Origin: Microbacterium karelineae
Lineage (GTDB): Bacteria > Actinomycetota > Actinomycetes > Actinomycetales > Microbacteriaceae
Length of the DNA: 64,000 bases
Assembly: GCF_009745985.1 (NCBI RefSeq)
Contig: NZ_WFIX01000175.1
Coordinates: 310,001 to 374,000 of the forward strand
Reading direction: 5' to 3'
Shown here in pieces: positions 24,659-35,551 of the stretch. The translations under genes and the position numbers were made by a program. The notes below the pieces were generated by a model. The model was not told the DNA's origin. It searched no databases and worked only from the letters and a program-made list of their open reading frames with translations. The first letter of the stretch is position 1, and every line of letters begins with the position of its first letter.

Positions 24659-24664
24659 TAGACT
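24659..24664 (+). promoter_or_regulatory. -10 box TAGACT of leaderless transglycosylase gene
   Basis: TAGACT lies 10 bp before GTG 24675, so transcription would begin within about 4 nt of the start codon. No Shine-Dalgarno sequence is present. Confidence 0.6.
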
Positions 24665-24674
24665 TTCGATCACT

Positions 24675-25454
24675 GTGACTTCTGCGAACAACGAGAACCG
24701 GCCCATGACCCGTCGCCAGGCACGCGCCATCGAGCGCTCGGCCGTCGCGGAGGCGCGGCGCTCCCACCGGGCGGTCGCGGTCGCGGACCGTCGGCGCTCG
24801 CACTCGGCTCCGTCCGGCTGGAGCGCGAAGCGCATGACGGCGGCCGTGTTCGGCGGCATCGCCGCGGTGGGCTTCCTCGCCGCGTCGATCGCCCCGGTCG
24901 TCGGGACGCAGATCGCGCAGGCGAGCCAGGACCCGTCGCTGTCGGCCTATGCGTCGGCCGCCGACGAGGCGCAGCTGTTCGCCGCTTCGGAGAAGGGGGG
25001 GACGCTCGCGGCGCTCTCGACCGTCTCGTACGAGGCCGAGCTGCGCACGCCCACCCCGACGCCGACACCGGAGCCCGAGCCGGCCCCTGCCGGTGTCCCG
25101 GAGACGCCGACGGACGACGGCGGCGGCGAGCAGGCGCTCCCCGCGCCGTACCAGCCGCCCGCACCCTACGCCGGCGGGGGCGAGCCCGCCGACTGGATGG
25201 CGGCGGCCGGCATCGCGGAGTCCGATTGGGGCTACGTCGACTACATCGTCAGCCACGAGAGCGGCTGGAACCCGAACGCGACGAATCCGTCGTCGGGCGC
25301 CTGCGGCCTCGTCCAGGCGCTGCCGTGCAGCAAAGTGCCCGGAAACGGCTACGACCCGGTCGACAACCTGCGCTGGGGATCCGGATACGCGATCGGCCGC
25401 TACGGCAGCTGGGCGAACGCCTACGCGTTCTGGACGTCCAACCACTGGTGGTGA
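24675..25454 (+). CDS. Lytic transglycosylase-like cell-wall protein
   Basis: A 259-residue protein with a basic cytoplasmic N-terminus (MTRRQARAIERSAVAEARRS), a signal-anchor helix (about 53-80), a Thr-Pro/Glu-Pro linker (about 118-160) and a C-terminal lysozyme-like domain. E195 in VSHESGWNPNATNPSSGACGL is the expected catalytic Glu of SLT-type folds; the NLRWGSGYAIGRYGSWANAYAFW end is typical of this actinobacterial group. It would cleave glycan strands during growth. GTG 24675 seems to be used without a leader. Confidence 0.85.
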   Translation: MTSANNENRPMTRRQARAIERSAVAEARRSHRAVAVADRRRSHSAPSGWSAKRMTAAVFGGIAAVGFLAASIAPVVGTQIAQASQDPSLSAYASAADEAQLFAASEKGGTLAALSTVSYEAELRTPTPTPTPEPEPAPAGVPETPTDDGGGEQALPAPYQPPAPYAGGGEPADWMAAAGIAESDWGYVDYIVSHESGWNPNATNPSSGACGLVQALPCSKVPGNGYDPVDNLRWGSGYAIGRYGSWANAYAFWTSNHWW

Positions 25455-25460
25455 CCCCGG

Positions 25461-25754
25461 GTGGGGAGGAAGGGCCGGTCGCGCCGGCGCCCTGATGGCC
25501 GCGCCGCGGGCGAGTCCTTCGACCGACTGCTCTCGGGGTGGCGGCGCACGGAGGTGCGTCGCGGGGCCGAGTGGTCCGTGCAACCCGTCGGGCCCGGCAG
25601 ATCCGACAAGCCGTACACCTGCCCTGGGTGCGGCCGCACCGTCGAACCCGGCGCCGCGCACCTCGTGACGTGGCGCGAGGACGGAGTCCTCGGCGCCCGC
25701 GCCGACCTCGAGGCCCGCCGCCACTGGCACTCCCACTGCTGGAACATCTACTGA
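25461..25754 (+). CDS. Small zinc-binding-type conserved protein
   Basis: A 97-residue basic protein. C54PGC57, H67 and the H90/H92/C93 cluster look like a zinc site (YTCPGCGRTVEPGAAHLVTW, HWHSHCW). This form is common in Actinobacteria, usually next to an alpha/beta hydrolase gene as here, and is sometimes labelled ATP/GTP-binding without support. It starts at GTG 25461, 6 bp after the previous stop, and the hydrolase follows 13 bp downstream. No function is known to me. Confidence 0.65.
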   Translation: MGRKGRSRRRPDGRAAGESFDRLLSGWRRTEVRRGAEWSVQPVGPGRSDKPYTCPGCGRTVEPGAAHLVTWREDGVLGARADLEARRHWHSHCWNIY

Positions 25755-25767
25755 CGAGGAGGCCCGT

Positions 25768-26481
25768 GTGGAGATCCGCGGAGCGACCCAGCTGCCCGCC
25801 CGGCGCGAGGACATCGAGCTGCGCACGTCCGACGGCCTGACGCTCGTCGGCGAGCTCGCTCTGCCGCTCGAGCGCGACCCGGTGGCGACGCTCGTGACCC
25901 TGCACCCGTTGCCGACGCACGGCGGATTCATGGACTCGCATATCATCCGCAAGGCCGCGGCGCGGCTTCCCGCCCTCGCGGACCTCGCGGTGCTGCGCTT
26001 CAACACCCGCGGCACCACGTCGCCGCGCGGCACGAGCGAGGGCGAGTTCGGCGACGGCGTGGCCGAGCGCGCGGACGTCGAGGCGGCCATGCGCTTCGTG
26101 GCGGAGCGCGGCCTGCCGGATCCGTGGCTCGTCGGATGGTCGTTCGGCACCGAGCTGACCCTGAAGTACGGGCGGGAGCACCCGATCGTCGGCGCGGTCC
26201 TGCTCTCTCCGCCCCTGCACCGCACGACACCCGAGGAGCTCGCCGCGTGGGCGGGCGAGGAGCGCCCCCTCGTCGCGCTCATCCCCGAGCACGACGACTT
26301 CCTGCGGCCGCCCGAGGCGCGTGAGCGCTTCGCCTCCGTGCCGAACGCCTGCCTCATCGAGGTGGAGGACGGCAAGCACCTGTGGGTGGGGGAGAAGCAG
26401 ACGACGCGCGTGCTGAACGAGATCGTCTCGCTCGTCCGCCCCGAGGCCGCGCCGCTTCCCACCGAGTGGCCCGACGCCTGA
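25768..26481 (+). CDS. Alpha/beta hydrolase
   Basis: A 237-residue cytosolic hydrolase. The nucleophile elbow GWSFG is at about residues 126-130, an HPLPTHGG oxyanion loop at about 51-58, EHDD (about 173-176) may supply the acid, and GKHLW (about 201-205) the His. The group includes CocE/dienelactone-like esterases; the substrate is unknown. A good GAGGAGG site precedes GTG 25768. Confidence 0.8.
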   Translation: MEIRGATQLPARREDIELRTSDGLTLVGELALPLERDPVATLVTLHPLPTHGGFMDSHIIRKAAARLPALADLAVLRFNTRGTTSPRGTSEGEFGDGVAERADVEAAMRFVAERGLPDPWLVGWSFGTELTLKYGREHPIVGAVLLSPPLHRTTPEELAAWAGEERPLVALIPEHDDFLRPPEARERFASVPNACLIEVEDGKHLWVGEKQTTRVLNEIVSLVRPEAAPLPTEWPDA

Positions 26482-26502
26482 CGCGGCGCGGGCGCTGCCG
26501 GA

Positions 26503-27552
26503 TCAGCGCTCGTTCATGCGCGGGATGAGCACCTGCCGGTAGACGATGAGGATGCTCGCGGCGACGGGGATCGCGATGAGCGCGCCGAGCAGGCCGAGCA
26601 GCGTACCGCCCGCGAGGGCCGCGACGACGACGACCCCGCCCGGGACCGACACTGCGCGGCTCATGATGCGCGGTGAGAGGACATACGCCTCGATCTGCAT
26701 GTAGACGAGGTAGTAGATCGCGGCGATGAGCGCCGTCGTGGTGTCGCCGACGCTCGGCAGCAGGCAGACGAGCACGATGATCGTGGATCCCGTGATCGTC
26801 CCGACGAGCGGGATCATCGAGCCGAGGAACGCGATGACCGCCAGCACCATCGCGAACGGCGCATCGATGATCGAGAGGAAGATCGCGCTGAGCAGGCCGT
26901 TGGTCGCCGCGAGCGTGACCTGCCCCATGACGTAGTAGCCGACGGAGTCGGTGATCTGCTCGGCGATGTGCTGGAAGCCCTCGCGCTTGGTCGCGGGAAC
27001 GATCTGGTAGATCGCGCTCTTGAGCGACGGCGTCGACGCAGTGAGGTAGATCGTGAGAATCAGGATGATGAGCGCGCCGAAGAGTCCGTTCGCGACGCCG
27101 ACCGTGACGTTGACGAGGCTCTCGCTGATCGAGAAGATGTTGGCGGTCAGCCACTCGTTCACGGCGTCGAACAGCACGGGGACGTCGAGGTTGGGGAACG
27201 TGGCGCTGATCCACGTCTCAAGGTCGGTGTCCCACGCCGAGCGGTTCAGCGTGAGGGTGATGCGCCGCACGAGCTGCGAGATCTGGTCGATGAGGACGGG
27301 GACCACGATGAGGAGGATCCCCGCGAAGATCGCGAGGACGCCGACGATCGCGATGAGGACCGCGGCCCAGCGGGGCAGGCGGCGGCGTTCGAGCCACGAG
27401 ACCACGGGATCGAGGCCGAGCGAGAGGAACAGGGCCGTGCCGACGTAGAGCAGCACCGTCGACATGCTCTCGATGCTCTGCAGGAGGACGACCGCGAGAC
27501 CGACGCCGAGCGTGGCGATGAAGCCCAGGCGGAACGGGTTGTGGATCTTCAT
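26503..27552 (-). CDS. AI-2E family transporter (PerM-like)
   Basis: A 349-residue membrane protein with about eight helices in the typical order, including an N-terminal pair (FIATLGVGLAVVLLQSI), the soluble loop after ISQLVRRI and the PLVGTITGSTIIVLVCLLPSVG and GGTLLGLLGALIAIPVAASI segments near the end. The family includes exporters of autoinducer-2 and Na+/H+ antiporters, so the substrate is open. It converges on the hydrolase and diverges from the next gene. Confidence 0.9.
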   Translation of the reverse strand: MKIHNPFRLGFIATLGVGLAVVLLQSIESMSTVLLYVGTALFLSLGLDPVVSWLERRRLPRWAAVLIAIVGVLAIFAGILLIVVPVLIDQISQLVRRITLTLNRSAWDTDLETWISATFPNLDVPVLFDAVNEWLTANIFSISESLVNVTVGVANGLFGALIILILTIYLTASTPSLKSAIYQIVPATKREGFQHIAEQITDSVGYYVMGQVTLAATNGLLSAIFLSIIDAPFAMVLAVIAFLGSMIPLVGTITGSTIIVLVCLLPSVGDTTTALIAAIYYLVYMQIEAYVLSPRIMSRAVSVPGGVVVVAALAGGTLLGLLGALIAIPVAASILIVYRQVLIPRMNER

Positions 27553-27742
27553 GAAGCTCCTGCGGGAGACGGACGCGGTGCGGGCGGGTGACCTCTGCCG
27601 AGAGTACCCGGCGCAGGCCTCGCGACGCGGACAGCGCGCGGGAAGCAGGACGACACCGATTCCCAGGAGGCGTCGTTAGTCTGGGAGATCTGCGAGGTCG
27701 GCGGCTGGGCGCCGCCGACACCCGAACGAGGAGAATTGATCC

Positions 27743-29650
27743 GTGCGATTTGTATGGGCGGTCGTCGCGTTTCTGGCCGCCGTGGGACTCATCGGCGCGG
27801 GAGTCGCGCAGCTGACGGTTCTGCGCGGCCCCGACACGATCACGAGCCAGATCGAGGCGCCGGACGCCGAGTCGCGGTACACCGTGATCGATGCGGAGGT
27901 GCTGCGCGCCCACCCCGGGCAGCAGGAGCTGCGGATCACCGGCACGGACGAGGAGATCTTCGCCTCCTACGGCCGCACCGCCGACATGCAGGCGTGGCTC
28001 TCCGACACGACCTACAACCACGCCGTCCTGCGGGAGGATCCCGCTGAGGGGGAGTCTCCCGTCGAGACCACGCTCGTCGAGCCGACGAACGAGTATGCGG
28101 ACACGGGCGAGCGCGTGTGGTGGAACCCCCGCGACGCGGATGTCTGGGTCCAGCAGATGACGGCCGACGACGAGCTCGTGGAATCGTTCTCCCTGCCCGA
28201 CGGCATGAGCCTGCTGATCGCGACCGACGGCACCGAGCCCGCACCGTCCGACATCAGCGTCACGTGGCAGACGACCGTGACGACGCCGTGGGCCGGCCCG
28301 CTCATCGCGCTGGGCTGTCTCGCGCTGCTGATCGGCCTGATCTTCTGGATCGCCGGATTCGTGCACCTCCGTCGCCGCCGCGGCCCGCGCCGCAAGGGTT
28401 CGAAGGCCGCGCGTGGGCGCGCCGGGTCGACCGGGCGGAAGGAGCTCGCCGCTCCCGCGAAGACGGATGCCGGCGAGGAGCAGGCCGCCGCCGACGAGGC
28501 GGGCGAGGCACCGAAGGGCGACGACCAGGAGGATGCCGCGAAGAGCACGAGCGCGGCGACGCGCCGAGGCGCACGCCGCACGCTCCTCGTGATCCCTGCC
28601 GTCGCGATCGGCGGTGCGATGCTCGCGGGCTGCTCGCCATCGGCCTGGCCCGACTTCGCGCCGAGCCCGACGCCGACGCCGGAGCCCACCGAGGCACCGG
28701 ACACCGAGACGCCTGCGCTGACCGACGCCCAGGCGCAACGGATCGTGTCCGGCATGGCGCAGGTGATGTCCGACGCCGATGAGAACAACGACGCCGAGAT
28801 GGCGGAGAAGCGCCTCACGGGCGCCGCGCTCGAGATGCGCTCGACGGCCTATGACATCCGAAAGGACGTCGAGGACTACGCGATCCCGACCGCACTGCCC
28901 GACGGCGAGGTCAGCGTGCTGCTCCCGCAGGCGAACGACGGATGGCCGCGCACCGCCCTCATGGTCGTGAGCCCCGAGGACGGCGGCGACGATGCGGGGA
29001 CCCCGACGGTCCTGATGGCGACGCAGTCGAGCCCGTGGGAGACCTACAAGGTCTCGTACATGGGGTCGATCGCCGCGAGCACCGAGCTCCCTGAGCTCGC
29101 CCCCGCCTGGCTCGGCGCCGCGCTCGTGCCGCCGGACTCGTCGTTCCTGCAGATCGCGCCCGACGAGCTGGCCGAGGCGTATGCCGACATCGTCGGGGGC
29201 GGCGAGGACAGCGAGTTCGCCGAACTGTTCGACCTCGAGACGGATCCGTTCCTGACGGCCCTGGACGAGAAGCGGAAGACCACGCGCGACACGTTCAACG
29301 AGACGGCCGAGGGCACCGCTGAGATCACCTTCGACCAGCGCGCGGGAGACACCGACGCCGTCGCGCTCGCGACGTTCGACAGCGGCGCGATCGTGTCGGT
29401 GTCGATGGGCGACTCCGAGACGCTCGAACCGACGGACGAGGACGGCGTGATCAAGATCCCCGACGCGCCCGAGATCCAGCACTTCGTCGGCGAGGACGAG
29501 ACGACGACGGGCCTCACGACGAGCTACGAGAGCCAGCTGTTCTTCTATGTGCCCGCCAAGGCATCGGACGAGCCGATCCGCGTGCTCGGATTCTCCTACG
29601 GTCTCGCGGGTTCGGAGCTGCTCCCCGAGCCCGAAGAAGAGGAAGAATAG
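27743..29650 (+). CDS. Membrane protein fused to lipoprotein-like domain
   Basis: A 635-residue protein from GTG 27743 behind GAGGAG. Residues 4-24 are a first membrane helix, 25-180 an extracellular domain, and 181-209 a second helix with a basic stop-transfer. Residues 210-280 are a charged cytoplasmic linker. Then comes RRTLLVIPAVAIGGAMLAGC297, which has every feature of a lipoprotein signal peptide, followed by a Thr/Pro linker and an exported-looking acidic domain to the end. There is no ribosome site or start codon before the internal signal. I do not recognise either domain. The TAGTCT -10 is at 27677. Confidence 0.7.
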   Translation: MRFVWAVVAFLAAVGLIGAGVAQLTVLRGPDTITSQIEAPDAESRYTVIDAEVLRAHPGQQELRITGTDEEIFASYGRTADMQAWLSDTTYNHAVLREDPAEGESPVETTLVEPTNEYADTGERVWWNPRDADVWVQQMTADDELVESFSLPDGMSLLIATDGTEPAPSDISVTWQTTVTTPWAGPLIALGCLALLIGLIFWIAGFVHLRRRRGPRRKGSKAARGRAGSTGRKELAAPAKTDAGEEQAAADEAGEAPKGDDQEDAAKSTSAATRRGARRTLLVIPAVAIGGAMLAGCSPSAWPDFAPSPTPTPEPTEAPDTETPALTDAQAQRIVSGMAQVMSDADENNDAEMAEKRLTGAALEMRSTAYDIRKDVEDYAIPTALPDGEVSVLLPQANDGWPRTALMVVSPEDGGDDAGTPTVLMATQSSPWETYKVSYMGSIAASTELPELAPAWLGAALVPPDSSFLQIAPDELAEAYADIVGGGEDSEFAELFDLETDPFLTALDEKRKTTRDTFNETAEGTAEITFDQRAGDTDAVALATFDSGAIVSVSMGDSETLEPTDEDGVIKIPDAPEIQHFVGEDETTTGLTTSYESQLFFYVPAKASDEPIRVLGFSYGLAGSELLPEPEEEEE

Positions 29651-29687
29651 AGTCCGCACATTCTCCGACGACCACGAAAGGTGATCG

Positions 29688-30641
29688 ATGTCTGACGCCT
29701 CTCTCGGTTCCGCCCTGCGCGGTGCCGTCGACCTGTCCTCCCTGCGCAACCAGCCGCCGGCCCCGCGTCCCGGCGCGCCGTCGGGCGGTGCGGGCGCCGC
29801 TCCCGCGCCGGCAGGCGGCGAGCCCGAGGTCGTGATGCACGTCGACGATCAGACCTTCGGCCGGGTGATGGAGCTCTCGACGCAGTTCCCGGTCGTCGTG
29901 CAGCTGTGGGCCGACCAGGTGCCGCAGACCGTCAGCCAGGGCGAGGTGTTCGAGCGCGCGGCCCGCGCCTACGGTGGCCGCATCGTGCTGGCCCGCGTCG
30001 ACGCGTCGCGCGCGCCGCAGGTCACGCAGATGTTCCAGCAGAACGGCTGGCCCATGACGATCGGCGTCATCTCCCAGCGGCCTGTCCCGGTGCCCGACCA
30101 GGAATACACCGAGGAGCAGGTGCAGGACCTCTTCGATCAGGTCCTCCAGCTCGCCGCGAACGCCGGCGTCACGGGCAGGGTCGCGACCGGTGGCGATGAT
30201 CCGACAGACGAGCCCGCGGAGCCGACGCTGCCGCCCCTGCACCAGGAGGCGTTCGACGCGATCGAGCGCGGTGACTACGCGGCGGCGGCCGTGGCGTACG
30301 AGAAGGCGCTGGCGGAGAATCCGCGCGACGGCGACGCACAGGCCGGACTCGCCCAGGTGACCCTCCTGCGGCGCGTCGACGGCGCCGATCTGCAGGCGGC
30401 GCGCCAGGCGGCGGCCGATGCACCGGCCGACGTCGACGCGCAGCTCGCCGTCGCCGACCTCGACATGGCCGGCGGCCACGTCGACGACGCGTTCGATCGG
30501 CTCCTCGATGCGTTCGCGGCCCAGACCGGTGACCCGCGCACGCGCATCAAGGATCGGCTCATCGAGTTCTTCGGTCTCGTCGGCCAGGCGGATCCGCGCG
30601 TGATCGCTGCGCGCACGCGGCTGACGAACCTGCTGTTCTGA
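29688..30641 (+). CDS. Thioredoxin-like/TPR co-chaperone (CnoX/YbbN-like)
   Basis: A 317-residue protein. Residues 50-150 form a thioredoxin fold (VVMHVDDQTF, FPVVVQLWADQVPQTV) in which the active-site CxxC is replaced by ADQV, so it has no redox pair. Residues 190-315 hold TPR helices (YAAAAVAYEKALAENPRDGDAQAGLAQV) and the YbbN-type end ADPRVIAARTRLTNLLF. CnoX-like proteins hold unfolded clients for DnaK or GroEL. The replacement of CxxC is usual for actinobacterial members. Confidence 0.85.
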   Translation: MSDASLGSALRGAVDLSSLRNQPPAPRPGAPSGGAGAAPAPAGGEPEVVMHVDDQTFGRVMELSTQFPVVVQLWADQVPQTVSQGEVFERAARAYGGRIVLARVDASRAPQVTQMFQQNGWPMTIGVISQRPVPVPDQEYTEEQVQDLFDQVLQLAANAGVTGRVATGGDDPTDEPAEPTLPPLHQEAFDAIERGDYAAAAVAYEKALAENPRDGDAQAGLAQVTLLRRVDGADLQAARQAAADAPADVDAQLAVADLDMAGGHVDDAFDRLLDAFAAQTGDPRTRIKDRLIEFFGLVGQADPRVIAARTRLTNLLF

Positions 30642-30648
30642 CGCGCGG

Positions 30649-31821
30649 ATGCCGTACCTCGACCACGCCGCGACGACCCCGCTGAGGCCCGAGGCGCGCG
30701 CGGCGTGGATCGAGGCGCAGGCGACGGGCAACCCGTCGTCTGTGCACGCCGACGGCCAGCGCGCGCGGCGGATCCTCGAGGACGCGCGCGAGCGCGTCGC
30801 GGCGGTGCTCGACTGCGATCGCCTGGAGGTCGTGTTCACATCCGGCGGCACGGAGGCGATCAATCTCGCCCTCAAGGGGCTGTGGTGGGCGCGGCGCGAG
30901 GGCGCGGATGCCGTGGTGCTCCCGGACGGCGAACATCACGCGACGATGGACGCGGCCGAATGGCTGCGGGCCGCGGGCGCCGAGGTGCGCCCTGTCCCGC
31001 TCGACGGGTTCGGGCGGATCCGCGCCGACCGCTTCGCGGACGAGCTCGCGGGGGGCGCCGCGTGGGCGACGGCGCTCGCGGCGAACAACGAGGTCGGCAC
31101 GATCAACGACGTCGACGCCCTCGCCACGGCATCCGCTGCCGCGGGTGTGCCCCTGCACATCGATGCGGTGGCCGCGTTCGGACACACGCCGGTCTCGTTC
31201 CGGTCCTGGCGGGGCGACGCGCCGCCCGGCGCCGGGCTGGTCGCGCTGAGCGTCAGCGGGCACAAGGTCGGCGCGCCGGTCGGGACGGGCGCGCTCGTCG
31301 TCGCGCGCACGGCGGCGCTCTCTCCGCTCCTGCACGGCGGCGGCCAGCAGCGCGGCCTGCGGGCCGGCACGCAGGACGTCGCGGGCGCGAGCGCACTCGC
31401 GGTCGCCGTCGAGCTCGCGCAGCGCGAGCGCGCCGCGGAGAGCGCGCGCCTCGCGGGCCTGCGCGCGCGCCTGATCGCCGCGCTGGGCGCGGATCCGCGG
31501 ATCCGGCTGCTCGGAGACCCGAACCGCCGGCTCGAGGCGAACACGCACCTGCTGCTGCCGGGCGCGTCCGGCGAGTCGGTGCTGTATCTCCTGGACATGG
31601 CGGGGGTATCGGCCTCGACCGGATCCGCGTGCCAGGCCGGCGTGACCGAGGCGTCGCACGTCGTGGAGGCGATGGGGATCTCGGGCGCCGCGCCGCGCCA
31701 GGTGCTGCGGCTCACGATGGGGCGCTCGACGACGGCGGAGGACGTCGACGTCGCCGCGCGCGCCATTCTCGACGCGTATGCGCGGCTCGTGCCGCCTGGC
31801 GCGGATCCCGCGGCCAGCTGA
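30649..31821 (+). CDS. Cysteine desulfurase (NifS/IscS type)
   Basis: A 390-residue PLP enzyme. YLDHAATTPL opens the protein, FTSGGTEAINLAL binds cofactor phosphate, SVSGHKVGAPVGTGAL carries the PLP lysine, and SASTGSACQAG contains the catalytic cysteine that carries persulfide. It is immediately upstream of mnmA, the usual actinobacterial pair, and thus most likely supplies sulfur for tRNA 2-thiouridine. ATG 30649 lies 7 bp after the previous stop. Confidence 0.95.
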   Translation: MPYLDHAATTPLRPEARAAWIEAQATGNPSSVHADGQRARRILEDARERVAAVLDCDRLEVVFTSGGTEAINLALKGLWWARREGADAVVLPDGEHHATMDAAEWLRAAGAEVRPVPLDGFGRIRADRFADELAGGAAWATALAANNEVGTINDVDALATASAAAGVPLHIDAVAAFGHTPVSFRSWRGDAPPGAGLVALSVSGHKVGAPVGTGALVVARTAALSPLLHGGGQQRGLRAGTQDVAGASALAVAVELAQRERAAESARLAGLRARLIAALGADPRIRLLGDPNRRLEANTHLLLPGASGESVLYLLDMAGVSASTGSACQAGVTEASHVVEAMGISGAAPRQVLRLTMGRSTTAEDVDVAARAILDAYARLVPPGADPAAS

Positions 31822-31827
31822 GGGTCA

Positions 31828-31833
31828 TACACT
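31828..31833 (+). promoter_or_regulatory. -10 box TACACT of mnmA
   Basis: TACACT ends 6 bp before ATG 31840 with no ribosome site, so mnmA can be made from a leaderless message besides any read-through from the desulfurase gene. Confidence 0.6.
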
Positions 31834-31839
31834 CGCACC

Positions 31840-32943
31840 ATGCGAGTTCTTGCGGCGATGTCCGGCGGCGTCGATTCGGCGGTGGCGGCCGCGCGCGCCG
31901 TCGACGCAGGCCACGATGTCGTCGGTGTGCACCTCGCTCTGTCGCGCGCCGGCGGCACGCTGCGCACGGGCAGCCGGGGGTGCTGCACGGTGGAGGACGC
32001 GATGGACGCACGACGCGTCGCCGACCGGCTCGGCATCCCCTTCTACGTGTGGGACTTCTCGGAGCGCTTCCGCGACGACGTCATCGACGACTTCGTGGCC
32101 GAGTACCGCGCGGGCCGCACCCCGAACCCCTGCATGCGGTGCAACGAGCGGATCAAGTTCGCCGCGCTCCTCGAGCGCGCGCTCGAGCTCGGCTTCGACC
32201 GCGTGTGCACAGGGCACTACGCGACGCTCGTCGACGGCGCGGACGGCCTCGAGCTGCACCGGTCGAGCGAGGAGGCGAAGGACCAGTCGTATGTGCTCGG
32301 CGTCCTCACGGCCGAGCAGCTCGCCCACACGCTGTTCCCGCTCGGCGAGACGCCGTCGAAGGACCTCGTGCGCGCGGAGGCGGCCGAGCGCGGGTTCTCG
32401 GTCGCGAAGAAGCCCGACAGCTACGACATCTGCTTCATCCCCGACGGCGACACACGCGGCTACCTCGCCGAGAAGGTCGGCGCCGAGCCGGGGGAGATCG
32501 TCGATCGCTCGGGCGAGGTCGTCGGCGAGCACGACGGCGCGCACGCCTTCACGATCGGCCAGCGTCGGGGCCTGCGCCTCGGCACGCCGGCCCCCGACGG
32601 CAAGCCGCGGTTCGTCCTCGAGGTGCGGCCCGTCTCGAACACGGTCGTCGTCGGGCCGAAGGAGGCGCTCGCGGTCGCGGAGATCTCGGGCGAGCGGTTC
32701 AGCTGGGCCGGCGCCGCGCCCCGGGATGCGCACGAGGAGTTCGCCTGCGAGGTGCAGATCCGTGCGCACGCGGACCCGGTGCCGGCCGTGGCGGTCGTCA
32801 GGGACGGTGCGCTGATCGTCACGCCCGACGAATCGCTGACGGGCGTGGCGACAGGCCAGACGGCCGTGATCTACGTGGGGACCCGCGTACTCGGTCAGTG
32901 CACGATCGACCGCGCCGTGAGCGCCGCACCCGTCTCAGCGTGA
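31840..32943 (+). CDS. mnmA: tRNA-specific 2-thiouridylase MnmA
   Basis: A 367-residue enzyme that adds sulfur to U34 of tRNA-Lys, -Glu and -Gln. The PP-loop SGGVDSAV is at 8-15, the first catalytic Cys is C98 in NPCMRC, and the second is C198 in [10 protein letters not shown]. The C-terminal beta-barrel ([17 protein letters not shown]) is normal. The protein is full length, and pairs with the desulfurase upstream. Confidence 0.97.
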   Translation: MRVLAAMSGGVDSAVAAARAVDAGHDVVGVHLALSRAGGTLRTGSRGCCTVEDAMDARRVADRLGIPFYVWDFSERFRDDVIDDFVAEYRAGRTPNPCMRCNERIKFAALLERALELGFDRVCTGHYATLVDGADGLELHRSSEEAKDQSYVLGVLTAEQLAHTLFPLGETPSKDLVRAEAAERGFSVAKKPDSYDICFIPDGDTRGYLAEKVGAEPGEIVDRSGEVVGEHDGAHAFTIGQRRGLRLGTPAPDGKPRFVLEVRPVSNTVVVGPKEALAVAEISGERFSWAGAAPRDAHEEFACEVQIRAHADPVPAVAVVRDGALIVTPDESLTGVATGQTAVIYVGTRVLGQCTIDRAVSAAPVSA

Positions 32944-32973
32944 CGGGGCCACCGTTTGTCAGGGGTCCGAAAC

Positions 32974-35382
<2,409 letters not shown>

Positions 35383-35399
35383 CGTTCCTCTCACCCGGC

Positions 35400-35551
35400 T
35401 TGCGATCCTGGAAAGAACCTGTGTAGCGTAACCAGGCCTGCGGGAATGCCGTGGGCGAGACCACATGCTCGTCGCCGGCGGAAGCCGGCCGGGGGTGCGG
35501 GCGCCGGAACGGCGTCCCGCAGCCCGATCGGGCGGAGGACCACACCCTAAG
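35400..35551 (+). promoter_or_regulatory. Promoter and structured leader of the PutP-type symporter gene
   Basis: TTGCGA (35400-35405) and TAGCGT (35424-35429) are 18 bp apart, so the RNA should begin near 35436. The leader can fold into a closed multi-branch structure. P1 is CTGCGGGA (35438-35445) with TCCCGCAG (35515-35522). Inside are GTGG/CCAC, a GCCGGC hairpin with a GGAA (GNRA) loop (35474-35489), and CGCCG-GAA-CGGCG (35502-35514) stacked on P1. The palindrome CCCGATCGGG follows, then GGAGGA. It does not match a riboswitch class that I know. Confidence 0.6.

Noticed and set aside
35430-35551. c-di-AMP, glycine, SAM or cobalamin riboswitch
   Set aside because: The conserved core bases of those classes that I know are not present, so only an unclassified structured leader is claimed.
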